36,388 nt of DNA from Pseudomonadota bacterium (GTDB lineage: Bacteria; Cyanobacteriota; Vampirovibrionia; Obscuribacterales; Obscuribacteraceae), in NCBI GenBank assembly GCA_021324135.1, contig JAJPJO010000412.1, positions 1 to 36,388 on the forward strand, read 5' to 3'. Shown piece after piece: positions 23,997 through 32,948 of the stretch. How positions within the stretch are numbered: the first letter of the stretch is position 1; the number at the start of each line of letters is the position of its first letter. The position numbers were made by a program, and so were the translations under genes. The notes below the pieces were generated by a model. The model ran no database searches. It was given only the letters and a program-made list of their open reading frames with translations, and had not been told where the DNA came from.

Positions 23997-25691
23997 ATGA
24001 GCCAGCAGCAAAATAGTTTTGGTCCGACGTTGTCGAGCATGCGAGATCCCCGCATCGCCTCGTATCTTTCCATAATCCCCGGGCTCGGCCAGATATACAA
24101 CCTGGAGCCGCGCAAGGGCATTCTCTTTTTTCTTGTCGGTCTGACAAATTTTGTATCAATCATAGTCTTGCTCTGGAGCCAGCAACTACTGAACATATTG
24201 CGGGCGGCCAGCCAGGAGTTGAACATCGCGCCCAATCCTGAGATTGCAGATGCGCTTGCCAGCTTGCACGCCGGCAGCCCAGCTCTGAGCATTCTCTTCA
24301 TTCTCTTTATAGCCTTTACGATCTATGCGATGAGAGATGCTCATGACAGAGCAATGTTGGTCAGGAAAAACGAAATATATGCACCATATGTGATGCACTT
24401 ATCAGAAGCCACGAGCGGCTCCTATCTCTTTCATGCCGTCCTCATGATTACCCTGGTGTTGTTCGCCTTCTTCTTCCTTCTTCCAAGCCCGCCACATGTG
24501 CAAGTCACTGACATAGAATTTTTGAATACCCAGGTCGAGTCGAAGACAATTCAAAAGACGAACAAGGTATCGGATAAGAACACCGAGGCTATGCGTGATC
24601 CGGCAACGAAGCGCGTAGCGAAGAATCCAACGCCGCAGGAAGGCGCACGATCTCAGCCGGCTCAAACGCCACGAGCGATGCAAAAGCCCAGTGCCCATGA
24701 AGCGCCAAGCCAGCCAGCCACCCGGCCGGCTCAACCAAGCAAGCCGGTTACCGCCACCTCCGAGCCTAAACCGCCGATGAACACCACCCCGGCCAAGCCG
24801 GCCATTCATCCGCTTGCACCACCAGTGGTGCCAGCTAGGGATCCGTCCGTTCCCCAACCTCTGCAAAAAACCGATACGGCCAGTTTGAATAAAACGGTAT
24901 CACCCCCGGTTAATGCCCTGCCAGCGCTGAATAAACCAGCCAGCGATCCCTCGAAGCTGCTCTCGAGCTTGAAGCCGGCGTCGGCACCGACCACAAACGG
25001 TCCATCGCCCGAGCATATCGCCATCAGGTCGAATGGAGCACCGCTTCTGATAGCCAGCAGCAATGGAGTAGGCACGCCTAATGCGCCCCCGGCTGCGATT
25101 TCCGACATCAAAACCGGCGGACATACGCCAAACGGCGGACCGGTGCCGCGCGACATCAAGGGCAGCAATAATTCGAAATCCATTAGCGGCCCGTCTCCAA
25201 CGGGAAGCGACAGGCAAAGCCCCTTCAAAGAACATGGCGGTATGATATCGCCGGTGGTGCCCGGTTCGGGACATAAACTCGGTACCGACCCCACCCCGAA
25301 CAAAGGTGTCCCGGGTGTCGACAATCCCGTGGACATAGGCGTGCCCAAGACAGGCAAATTCGGACAGAATCAAGATAAGTGCAGAGAGATTGATTTCAGC
25401 AAGTACATGATCGATCTGCAGCGCCGCATCAAGCGCGCCTGGGTTCCGCCCAAGGCTCCGACCTCGAAGCGAGTCGTGGTTCAATTTTGCGTCTCCACTC
25501 ATGGCGAACTCAGCAATCTGCGCCTCGTTCACAGCTGCGGCTCGATCGATTCGGACCAGGCGGCGCTGCGAGCCGTAAGCAACGCGGCACCGTTTGCCCC
25601 TTTGCCTGCAGGCTCACCGCCCTCGGTCGACATCGAGTTCACTTTCGACTACAACGTCTTTAGAAACTCCGGCAGCTTTGTAGGCATGTAA
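23997..25691 (+). CDS. TonB/TolA-like protein with multi-helix membrane anchor
   Basis: A 564-residue protein starting at ATG 23997 (GGGGA nearby). Near residue 20 it has PRIASYLSIIPGLGQIYNLE, a pattern seen in TM2-like and DUF5683-like membrane proteins. There are about three membrane segments before residue 165 (GILFFLVGLTNFVSIIVLLW, LSILFILFIAFTIYAM and YLFHAVLMITLVLFAFFFLL). A 280-residue linker rich in Pro, Ala, Ser and Lys follows. The last 95 residues match a TonB/TolA C-terminal domain (YMIDLQRRIKRAWVPPKAPT, then VVVQFCVSTHGELSNLRLVH and DQAALRAVSNAAPFAPLPAG). TonB-type proteins normally have one anchor helix; three is unusual. ExbB, ExbD, TolQ and TolR are absent here. It may link inner and outer envelope. 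The next gene, a pseudokinase, is 117 bases downstream on the same strand. Confidence 0.82.
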   Translation: MSQQQNSFGPTLSSMRDPRIASYLSIIPGLGQIYNLEPRKGILFFLVGLTNFVSIIVLLWSQQLLNILRAASQELNIAPNPEIADALASLHAGSPALSILFILFIAFTIYAMRDAHDRAMLVRKNEIYAPYVMHLSEATSGSYLFHAVLMITLVLFAFFFLLPSPPHVQVTDIEFLNTQVESKTIQKTNKVSDKNTEAMRDPATKRVAKNPTPQEGARSQPAQTPRAMQKPSAHEAPSQPATRPAQPSKPVTATSEPKPPMNTTPAKPAIHPLAPPVVPARDPSVPQPLQKTDTASLNKTVSPPVNALPALNKPASDPSKLLSSLKPASAPTTNGPSPEHIAIRSNGAPLLIASSNGVGTPNAPPAAISDIKTGGHTPNGGPVPRDIKGSNNSKSISGPSPTGSDRQSPFKEHGGMISPVVPGSGHKLGTDPTPNKGVPGVDNPVDIGVPKTGKFGQNQDKCREIDFSKYMIDLQRRIKRAWVPPKAPTSKRVVVQFCVSTHGELSNLRLVHSCGSIDSDQAALRAVSNAAPFAPLPAGSPPSVDIEFTFDYNVFRNSGSFVGM

Positions 25692-25808
25692 GGCCAGGTC
25701 TTGTACCTGCCCGACGCCCGGACTTGTCAAATCAGCCTTAACCCGATATGTCGGTACCAACCCAGCTTGCGGGTATAAATGATTAGATAGAGTCTGACTG
25801 AACAAGGC

Positions 25809-27812
25809 ATGAGCAAGACCCTGGAACAGCTCGAAATCCAGCTCGACTCGGAAGCCTTTCCCCTCGAGCGTTACAAGCCCATCCAGCAGCTTGGCGACGG
25901 CCAGGGCGGGCCCACCTATCTTTGCTCGGATCTGATTTTGCAGACCAGGGTAGCCGTGAAGCTATTGCGTCCGGTCGAGATGGCCGATCTGGTTGTCTTT
26001 CAGAAGGCGGCCAGAAAGTTGTGCCGTTTGAAACACAAGAACATCGCCGCGCTCGTCGACTTTGGCATCAGGAAGAACTCTGCACCATATGTGGTGACAA
26101 CTTATCATGAGGGTGTCAGCCTCCTCGAGCACATCAAGGAGCATGGTCCGCTCGCGCCTGACAGTGCTGTCAGAATCTTCGTGCTCGTCGCTGAAGCACT
26201 GGTGCAATTGCACGCTCAGGAAATTTTGCACCACAGCATTCACAATTCAAACGTTCTCATCAGAAACCTTGACCTGCCCGAGCAAGCTGTCATCTTGCTT
26301 GAGTCCGGCGCCGGCGAGATCAAACACAAAACCAGCCCGCCGATCATCTTCGAGGGCAGAAAAGTATTCGGCAAACCAGGTTTTATCCCTCCAGAGGAAG
26401 TGGCCACCTATCAATACGATGCCCGATCAGAGGTTTATGTCCTCGGTTGCGTAATATTTGAAGCGCTCACCGGGCGCCCACCTTTTATCGGAGCATCAAG
26501 CGAGGCGGTGATCAATCTCTCTATGCGTCGCAGTCCGCCGAGCCTGACTCAGGCAAGCGGAGGCATTTCATTCCACCACAAACTCGTATCAGTGGTGAGC
26601 AAATGCCTGGATAAGAATCCTGATACACGCTACCAGTCGGTCAGCGAGCTGTCGCATGCTCTCAAGGAGCTGACGAAGATCTCGCTGGCCGTCGCTACTC
26701 CTGATCGCTCCTCCGCACCACAGGCGCTACCATCGACTGCCGGCAGCGCCATTCAAGATCAGAGCGCGCCTAAGCTGGATGCAGGTTTCACCATCGAAAC
26801 GGCGCCATCGATCAAACGAGTCGATATGATGCTTAAGGATGGCGGCAAGCTCACCCTGACCGCCGAGGCGGAGCCGCCAGTCAGGCTCATCAACGCCGAG
26901 TCCAATCAAGAGACCGCCGCCTCATCCTCTCATGACCGCCCATCACCCTCAGAAACGTCCCCCGCCCAGTCAAAACCGGATGCTTCGCCAGAGGAGCAGG
27001 GCGAGGTGGAGACAGGCCGATGCGAGGCGAGCGCCGAGGATAAATCCGCTCTCGTCGATGAGAAAGAGACGCTTCCCGCCTCTCAACTCAATGCCGATTC
27101 GCCTGCTCAGGCAGCCGGGGCAAGGGCCTGGTCGCAGCCTCGGAAGGTCTTTGTTTTGCTGCTTCTGCTCGCCGGCGTTTTATCAGGATCATTCTTCGCT
27201 TTTCAGGAAATCAGTTTTCGGATTGCGCCGCGCGCCTCAATTCCGCAGGCTCTCGTCTGCTGCTACAGCCCACCGAGCGGCTCTGAACCGGGCGAGGTCG
27301 ACGTCCTCATCCCGCCTTACAACAATTGGATACTCACCCTGGCGGTAAACAAAGAACAGGAGAGCGATTTCCGCATCGGCGAGTTCTGGGACATGCAATA
27401 CCGCTACCAGTACGGTACATCTATTCTCGAGAATGCTAAACGCGACAGCGAAGGAAGAAGTGATGACATTTTAGATGCCATCAATGTTGTGAGGATGAAT
27501 TACAACCATCCCGCTGCACAAGAGCCAGAGCTCGTTGATACCAGTGCCCAAGCGCGAATCAATTTCCAACTCGATGCAGCGCCGACGGGCATCAGCCCAA
27601 ACGATGTATCTTTCGAAGGTTATCAGGACATCCCGCAGTCCAACATCAAGCTGGCTAAATATACGGGTTACACCTGCCGTTTAAAAACCAAGGTCGACTC
27701 GATTCCAGGCGCTCCTGTATATCGGCAGTTCGACATGCTCAGATCGGGACGGCACTGGAAGATTGAGTCGGTTAAGACGATATCGGAAGCGGACTGGAAG
27801 AATTTCGATTAG
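25809..27812 (+). CDS. Membrane-anchored Ser/Thr pseudokinase
   Basis: A 667-residue protein: kinase-fold domain (about 20-290), a long acidic linker, one membrane helix (about 447-466, KVFVLLLLLAGVLSGSFFAF) and an external C-terminal domain of about 200 residues I do not recognise. The glycine loop (LGDGQGG), VAVK Lys51, HKNI and the LTGRPPF helix are present. Key catalytic residues are changed: HRDLKPxN reads HHSIHNSN (141-148), so the catalytic Asp is Ser; DFG reads ESG (165-167); the αC Glu position appears to be Ala. The Asn of the catalytic loop remains. By known kinase chemistry it is unlikely to transfer phosphate, so it may sense a signal outside and act by binding inside. It follows the TonB-like gene by 117 bases and ends flush against the convergent ask gene. 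Confidence 0.87.
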   Translation: MSKTLEQLEIQLDSEAFPLERYKPIQQLGDGQGGPTYLCSDLILQTRVAVKLLRPVEMADLVVFQKAARKLCRLKHKNIAALVDFGIRKNSAPYVVTTYHEGVSLLEHIKEHGPLAPDSAVRIFVLVAEALVQLHAQEILHHSIHNSNVLIRNLDLPEQAVILLESGAGEIKHKTSPPIIFEGRKVFGKPGFIPPEEVATYQYDARSEVYVLGCVIFEALTGRPPFIGASSEAVINLSMRRSPPSLTQASGGISFHHKLVSVVSKCLDKNPDTRYQSVSELSHALKELTKISLAVATPDRSSAPQALPSTAGSAIQDQSAPKLDAGFTIETAPSIKRVDMMLKDGGKLTLTAEAEPPVRLINAESNQETAASSSHDRPSPSETSPAQSKPDASPEEQGEVETGRCEASAEDKSALVDEKETLPASQLNADSPAQAAGARAWSQPRKVFVLLLLLAGVLSGSFFAFQEISFRIAPRASIPQALVCCYSPPSGSEPGEVDVLIPPYNNWILTLAVNKEQESDFRIGEFWDMQYRYQYGTSILENAKRDSEGRSDDILDAINVVRMNYNHPAAQEPELVDTSAQARINFQLDAAPTGISPNDVSFEGYQDIPQSNIKLAKYTGYTCRLKTKVDSIPGAPVYRQFDMLRSGRHWKIESVKTISEADWKNFD

Positions 27813-29183
27813 TCAGGCGGTTAACGTTGCCGTTGAGGCGGACGACGTGCCTGATCCGGTATCAGCCAGCTTATCCAGCTCGAAGGCTTTATGAACACAG
27901 CGTGCCGCATCCTCGGCCTGATTTCGAGAGACGACGCAGCTCACCTTCATCTCGCTGCTCGATATCATCTTGATGTTTATGCGGTTGTCACCAAGGGTGG
28001 TGAACATCCTGGCGGGAATTTCCGGATGCTCGACCAGGCCCGCGCCGATTAAACTGACCTTAGCGCAATCGGCGTCTACAAGCACCTCGCGAGCCCCGAG
28101 CTCCTGCTTGAGATCGTCGAGCACGGCTTTGGTTTCCTCCAGAGCGTCGAGCTGGACGGTGAATGTAATGCTGTTCAATCCCGCTACAGGGAGGAACGAT
28201 TGAACGATCATGTCTATGCCTATATTGCGCCCGGCCAGAGCGGCGGTGATTTTCCCGGCAATGCCGGGGCGATCGGGAACGTCCATGATCGCTATGGCAG
28301 CTTGATCTTTATCGATGGCAACAGCGCTGATGGCGCGGAAAATTTCCATATCTCCTCCTGAGTTTTGATTGCAAGATGAAGCGTTTGCCGCATCAATCGA
28401 GCCGCTTTCTGCTCGAGGTCCGGCAGAAGCGGCGAGCTTCAGTATTCTTGGATCCTTGATGATCAGAGTGCCGTCGTCATGCGGTTTGAACGTATTGCGT
28501 ACGCGCAACTTCACATCGTATTGCCGAGCCAACTCGACGGCTCTTGGATGTAATACTTTGGCACCCAGACGGGCCATCTCGAGCACTTCGCCATACGAGA
28601 TACGTCGAAGCAGGGCTGCTTCGCGAATAATGTTCGGATCGGTCGTGTAGATGCCGTCTACATCCGTGTATATGTCACATTCCGCCGCTCCCACCGAAGC
28701 AGCCAGCGCCACGGCCGTAGTATCCGAGCCGCCCCGTCCCAGGGTTGTGATGTCACCGTCCCTGGTGACACCCTGGAACCCGGCTACCACGATGACGTCA
28801 TGTCTCTCCAGTTCGCGATCGATGGTATCGTGCCGTATGTCTACAATGCGGGCATTGCTGTGAATGCTTTCGGTGAATATTCCGACCTGCCCGCCGGTCA
28901 GCGATCTGGCCCTCACCCCCATCTCAATCAGTTTCATGGCCAGCAATGCGATCGAGACCTGCTCGCCTGTAGAGAGCAGGGCATCCAGCTCGCGCTTGTG
29001 TGGAGCGGAAGAACAACTCTTGGCCAGGCGCACCAGATAATCGGTCGTATCACCCATAGCCGAAACCACTACGATGATTTTTTGCTCTTCCGCTCTGTCT
29101 TTACAGATGCGGGCCACATGCTCTATTCGGGCGACGCTTTTGACTGAGGTGCCACCGAATTTGAGGACACATCGTTTATTCAT
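27813..29183 (-). CDS. lysC: Aspartate kinase
   Basis: A 456-residue monofunctional enzyme that phosphorylates aspartate in the first step toward lysine, threonine and methionine. The kinase domain has VLKFGGTSVKS at the N terminus, STGEQVSIALLA, GFQGVTRDGDITTLGRGGSD and DIYTDVDGIYTTDP. Two ACT domains follow (AAIAIMDVPDRPGIAGKITA and KVSLIGAGLVEHPEIPARMF), the sites of feedback control by lysine or threonine. Between kinase and ACT parts is a Ser/Ala/Asn-rich insert near residues 255-285. It starts with ATG overlapping the thrB stop by eight bases, so translation is coupled. It is the last gene of the threonine operon; the tail (TGSGTSSASTATLTA) is low complexity. Its stop abuts the convergent pseudokinase stop. 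Confidence 0.97.
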   Translation of the reverse strand: MNKRCVLKFGGTSVKSVARIEHVARICKDRAEEQKIIVVVSAMGDTTDYLVRLAKSCSSAPHKRELDALLSTGEQVSIALLAMKLIEMGVRARSLTGGQVGIFTESIHSNARIVDIRHDTIDRELERHDVIVVAGFQGVTRDGDITTLGRGGSDTTAVALAASVGAAECDIYTDVDGIYTTDPNIIREAALLRRISYGEVLEMARLGAKVLHPRAVELARQYDVKLRVRNTFKPHDDGTLIIKDPRILKLAASAGPRAESGSIDAANASSCNQNSGGDMEIFRAISAVAIDKDQAAIAIMDVPDRPGIAGKITAALAGRNIGIDMIVQSFLPVAGLNSITFTVQLDALEETKAVLDDLKQELGAREVLVDADCAKVSLIGAGLVEHPEIPARMFTTLGDNRINIKMISSSEMKVSCVVSRNQAEDAARCVHKAFELDKLADTGSGTSSASTATLTA

Positions 29184-30114
29184 AACTCACTCTGATGCCT
29201 TCCTGATCGATTTCAAGATTCATGATCTCCGCCGTGTCTCTGCCCTGCTTTTTGGCCGCCCATTCACTCAGCATTGCCACTACAGACGGTGCGTCGCTGC
29301 GCTCGCACAAAGCCAGGATCGAGGGTCCCGCTCCGCTTAAAACCACACCTAATACTGGTGCGCTTTTTAGCACATCTTTGACTTCCTGCAGCTCGGGCAC
29401 GAGCTCCTCGCGATAGCGCTCGTGCAAGTGATCAGAAAGCCCGGCCCTGAGCAGATCGGCATCACCCTGCTCGATGCCGGAGATCAAGAGGGCGGTGTTC
29501 TGAATATTGTGTATGGCTTCTGAAAGCGGCACTCTTCTTGGCAAAACCGAGCGCGCTTCCTTCGTGCTCACCTGATGATTCGGCACGACGAGCACCGGGC
29601 ACCAGGCTGCCGGCCAGCGCAAACGAGCCGCCACGTAACGGCGAGCCTGGGCGCTGTAGCCGCTGGCCACCAGTCCGCCAAATAAGCTGGCGGCGACGTT
29701 GTCCGGATGACCCTCCACGGAAGCGCCGATTTGAAAGGCGCGGTCGAGGCTCGGTTCGCGATCGGAAAAATAGAGACCGGCCCAGACGGAAGCGCAAACA
29801 CAGGCGGCGCTCGACCCCAGCCCTCTGCCGATCGGGATATCCGATTCGATTGTTACCTTCATCGAACCCAGCTTCGGAACCATCTCGGAAAAATTTCTCT
29901 CAATCACCCGGACAATCAAATTGTCCGGACCGAGCGGGATGCCATCGCTATTTTTACCCTTAACCTCAATTGTGGGAGCCGAGCCGTTGCCCCCTTTTTG
30001 CAGCTCGAATGTAAATGTGCAGTAGAGTTTGTAAGCCAGAGCGAGCGTATCGAATCCAGGGCCGAGGTTGGCGCTGCTGGCCGGCACTTTGATTGAGAGG
30101 CGCGATCGACTCAT
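29176..30114 (-). CDS. thrB: Homoserine kinase
   Basis: A 312-residue GHMP kinase that phosphorylates homoserine for threonine synthesis. The family's substrate motif is at the N terminus (KVPASSANLGPGFDTLALAY). The ATP-binding loop is PIGRGLGSSAA, and a C-terminal GHMP segment reads GVVLSGAGPSILAL. The length matches family members. It overlaps thrC at the four-base ATGA and ask at eight bases, so the three enzymes are made together. Cytoplasmic. Confidence 0.97.
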   Translation of the reverse strand: MSRSRLSIKVPASSANLGPGFDTLALAYKLYCTFTFELQKGGNGSAPTIEVKGKNSDGIPLGPDNLIVRVIERNFSEMVPKLGSMKVTIESDIPIGRGLGSSAACVCASVWAGLYFSDREPSLDRAFQIGASVEGHPDNVAASLFGGLVASGYSAQARRYVAARLRWPAAWCPVLVVPNHQVSTKEARSVLPRRVPLSEAIHNIQNTALLISGIEQGDADLLRAGLSDHLHERYREELVPELQEVKDVLKSAPVLGVVLSGAGPSILALCERSDAPSVVAMLSEWAAKKQGRDTAEIMNLEIDQEGIRVSYE

Positions 30115-31208
30115 AAAGACTCCTTCAAGCCCATGCAGTCGATCAATTTTTCCAGCCTGGGCTCGACCGGCTTGAGATCGACACGGCTGTGTTTAAGGGC
30201 GCAATCGGGATCCTTCAAGCCGTTGCCGGTCAAAACGCAGACGATCGTGGCTCCTTTTTGAACCGCCCCGCGAGCGGCCATTTTTGCAAGACCGGCGACA
30301 GACGCCGCACTTGCCGGCTCACAGAATACGCCCTCCAGTCGGGCGAGCAAATTGTAGGCCTCGAGAATCTCGGCATCGGAAACCATATCTATCTGACCGC
30401 CGGACTGATCGATGGCATGGCGCGCTTCCTTCCAGCTGGCGGGATTGCCGATGCGAATTGCCGTCGCCAGCGTCTCGGGATTCTCGACAATACAATCGCG
30501 AACGATCGGTGCGGCGCCCTCGGCTTGAAAGCCGCACATGCGTGGAATTTTGCTTGTCTTGCCGGACTCATGCCATTGCTTGAAGCCGCGAAAATAAGCG
30601 CTGATATTGCCTGCATTTCCCACCGGAATGCACAGGAAGTCGGGGGACTGGCCAAGCCAGTCGATTACCTCAAAAGTGGCTGTTTTCTGTCCTTCCAGGC
30701 GAAAGGGATTGATTGAGTTTACGATCGTGACCGGAAAGTTTTCACCTACATCACGAACGAGGTCGAGAGCTTGATCGAAATTGCCGTCAATTTGAATTAC
30801 TTTCGAGCCGTAGAGAATCGCTTGAGCGAGCTTGCCGAGCGCCACCTTGCCGGCCGGAAGAATAACATAGCACTTGATCCCGGCCTTGGCCGAATAAGCA
30901 GCCGCCGAGGCACTGGTATTACCTGTGGAGGCACAGACGACGGCGCGCGAACCGGCTTCTATGGCCTTTGAAATTGCCAGAGTCATGCCCCGATCCTTGA
31001 AGCTGCCGGTCGGATTCAGCCCTTCAAGCTTGAGGCGCAAATCGCATTGCTCCAGGCCGATGTGCTGCGCCAGGCGTGGAGCGGCGACCAGCGGTGTGAA
31101 GCCTTCACCCAGGCTGACGGCGACTGTCTTCTCAGTCAAAGGAAGATACTGGCGGTAATGCTCAATCAGCGGCTTCGGCGATCTCAATTGATGTTCTATC
31201 TTTGCCAT
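30111..31208 (-). CDS. thrC: Threonine synthase
   Basis: A 365-residue pyridoxal-phosphate enzyme that converts phosphohomoserine to threonine. The cofactor lysine is in LNPTGSFKDRGM (Lys71 from the chosen start), and ASTGNTSASAAAY and PVGNAGNISAYF follow as the phosphate and cofactor-binding loops. The compact size fits the class of shorter threonine synthases. I preferred ATG 31208 because GGAG precedes it and hom ends 21 bases before; the open frame reaches 31265, inside hom. It is the second gene of the operon and ends with the ATGA overlap to thrB. Confidence 0.96.
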   Translation of the reverse strand: MAKIEHQLRSPKPLIEHYRQYLPLTEKTVAVSLGEGFTPLVAAPRLAQHIGLEQCDLRLKLEGLNPTGSFKDRGMTLAISKAIEAGSRAVVCASTGNTSASAAAYSAKAGIKCYVILPAGKVALGKLAQAILYGSKVIQIDGNFDQALDLVRDVGENFPVTIVNSINPFRLEGQKTATFEVIDWLGQSPDFLCIPVGNAGNISAYFRGFKQWHESGKTSKIPRMCGFQAEGAAPIVRDCIVENPETLATAIRIGNPASWKEARHAIDQSGGQIDMVSDAEILEAYNLLARLEGVFCEPASAASVAGLAKMAARGAVQKGATIVCVLTGNGLKDPDCALKHSRVDLKPVEPRLEKLIDCMGLKESL

Positions 31209-31228
31209 ATGCTCCAACCTACAGTAAA

Positions 31229-32503
31229 TTAGCTGCCGTTCCGACCTTCGAAAATCGCCAGGCACGTGCCCACTTTTACCAGGAAATCTTCCGATTTCAT
31301 CATCTCCATCGCTTTATCCACTTGTCCGGCGGCCACCGGCTGGGTGAGGATGACAATGGAGGCGCCTTGCTCGGCTACCCCCCGTTGAATTATGCTCTGG
31401 ATGCTCACTTGATTGGCACCAAATATGCTACCAATTCGGCCGATTACGCCGGGATGATCCTCGACCTCGAGGCGGATGTAATAAGGGCTTATCCATTGAT
31501 CGGCGGAAACGACGGACTGCCAATCGACGCCGATTTCTCCATGGAAATAACTGGCGAAGTCCTGGAGCTTCAAGGCGGAGGCGAGGTTTATAACATCACC
31601 GACCACGGCCGATGCCGTCGGCAGCTCGCCGGCACCAGGACCTACCAGAGTGAGCTCACCAACAGCATGTCCGGTTACGACGATGCCGTTCATCGAGCCT
31701 GAGACGCTGGCGAGCGGATGATCGAGTGGTACCAGGCACGGTTCCACTCTGGCAGCCACTCCGCCGTTGGTGCGCTCTGCCCGGCCAATTAATTTGATGC
31801 GATAGCCGAATTCACGCGCGTGTTTCAAATCGGCGGCATCGACATGAGTAATGCCGCGGCGATAAATGTCATCCGGTTTGACGAAATTTCCATAGGCAAG
31901 AGCAGAAAGAATGGAAACCTTATAGGCAACATCAAAACCTTCCACATCGCTTGTCGGATCTGCCTCGGCAAAGCCGAGCTTTTGCGCTTTAGCTAAGGCT
32001 TGATTGAATGTTTCGCCCTGCTGTTCCATATCGGAGAGAATAAAATTGGTCGTGCCGTTCAAAATGCCTCGCACTGACTCGATTTGATTGGCCTCGAGCC
32101 CTTTCTGGATTGTCGAAATAAGTGGTATGCCGCCGGCGACCGAGGCTTCGAAAAATATTGCCACTTCCTTCTCTCTTGCCAGTTTGAAGAGATCCGGACC
32201 GTGCTTAGCCAATACTTCCTTGTTAGCCGTAACCACATGTTTGCGCGATTCAAGCGCTTTGACAATCAGCTCGAGAGCCGGATGCTCTCCGCCCATGACT
32301 TCGATCAAGACTTCGATTTCGGGATCCTCAACCACATCCTCGGCTTTATCGGTAATCGCACAGCGCGGCACCAGGGTGCGTTCTTTTCTCAAATCGCGCA
32401 CCGCCACGCGCTTCAAGGTCACTGCCTTGTGGTCGTTGAGCAGCCTGACAACGCCTGTGCCGACTGTTCCCAGCCCGAGCATCCCAACCACTACGCGCGC
32501 CAT
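31229..32503 (-). CDS. hom: Homoserine dehydrogenase
   Basis: A 424-residue NAD(P)-dependent enzyme that reduces aspartate semialdehyde to homoserine. The Rossmann motif VVGMLGLGTVGTGVVRLL is at the N terminus. The catalytic region reads SVAGGIPLISTIQKGLEANQ and GTTNFILSDMEQ, then FAEADPTSDVEGFDVAYKVS. A C-terminal ACT domain (YIRLEVEDHPGVIGRIGSIF) suggests feedback by threonine. ATG 32503 with GGAAGGA right before it is chosen over the one 11 codons upstream. It is the first gene of the operon. Aspartate-semialdehyde dehydrogenase, needed before it, is not in this window. Confidence 0.96.
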   Translation of the reverse strand: MARVVVGMLGLGTVGTGVVRLLNDHKAVTLKRVAVRDLRKERTLVPRCAITDKAEDVVEDPEIEVLIEVMGGEHPALELIVKALESRKHVVTANKEVLAKHGPDLFKLAREKEVAIFFEASVAGGIPLISTIQKGLEANQIESVRGILNGTTNFILSDMEQQGETFNQALAKAQKLGFAEADPTSDVEGFDVAYKVSILSALAYGNFVKPDDIYRRGITHVDAADLKHAREFGYRIKLIGRAERTNGGVAARVEPCLVPLDHPLASVSGSMNGIVVTGHAVGELTLVGPGAGELPTASAVVGDVINLASALKLQDFASYFHGEIGVDWQSVVSADQWISPYYIRLEVEDHPGVIGRIGSIFGANQVSIQSIIQRGVAEQGASIVILTQPVAAGQVDKAMEMMKSEDFLVKVGTCLAIFEGRNGS

Positions 32504-32948
32504 TCGTCCTTCCTTCTTTGTACTGCTCGCCTTCATCCGGCGTTTTATCCCGGCGCCTGGACCGGCATCCTTATATAAGGCTGTTCGTCGGCTCCGATTT
32601 GCTAATTGTCCTCGACAAACCGTCTAATGTGCTCATTTGCCGGGGCTGAACTTTTCAAATACGACATAATCGAGCCCTTCAATTGCCGCTTTAGAGCCGA
32701 GAAGCCGCGGCTTCAGTTGCCGGTCCGGCTTGGGGTTTCATTTGGATATTGAACCGTTTGAACGCAATTAGTTTGTCTAAAACCCCGAGATGATTGTTGC
32801 ACAATTGATCTCCGTTTTTTAAGGGGGAGCTAACGGGGCAAGAAGCATGGGAGAATTACTAATGCCAACGGGAATTTCCCAATCGACGTCTCCTGAACGC
32901 TAGGTTACGATTCAGGCTGTCAAGCGTTACTTGCGGAGACACCGCTAA
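32504..32948. other. Divergent regulatory region of the threonine operon
   Basis: No gene of normal size lies between hom (minus) and the gene at 32949 (plus). Dyads seen: CCTTATATAAGG (32569-32580, perfect 12-mer); GAAGCCGCGGCTTC (32701-32714, perfect 14-mer); and a ten-pair long-range stem, 32729-32738 with 32780-32789 (CTTGGGGTTT/AAACCCCGAG). The hom leader on the minus strand would include the first two. There is no obvious run of threonine codons as in a classic attenuator, and I did not recognise a known riboswitch. A 19-codon frame (with stop) is at 32847-32903. Confidence 0.45.
32847..32903 (+). CDS. Possible 18-residue upstream peptide
   Basis: ATG to TAG encodes MGELLMPTGISQSTSPER, 45 bases before the next gene. 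It is preceded by a purine-rich stretch (AAGGGGGAG, GGCAAGAAG). It carries no biased amino acid that would mark it as an attenuator peptide. It may be chance. Confidence 0.15.
   Translation: MGELLMPTGISQSTSPER

Noticed and set aside
32847..32903. Leader peptide of a threonine attenuator
   Set aside because: It is on the opposite strand from the threonine operon and its peptide has only two Thr and no Ile run.
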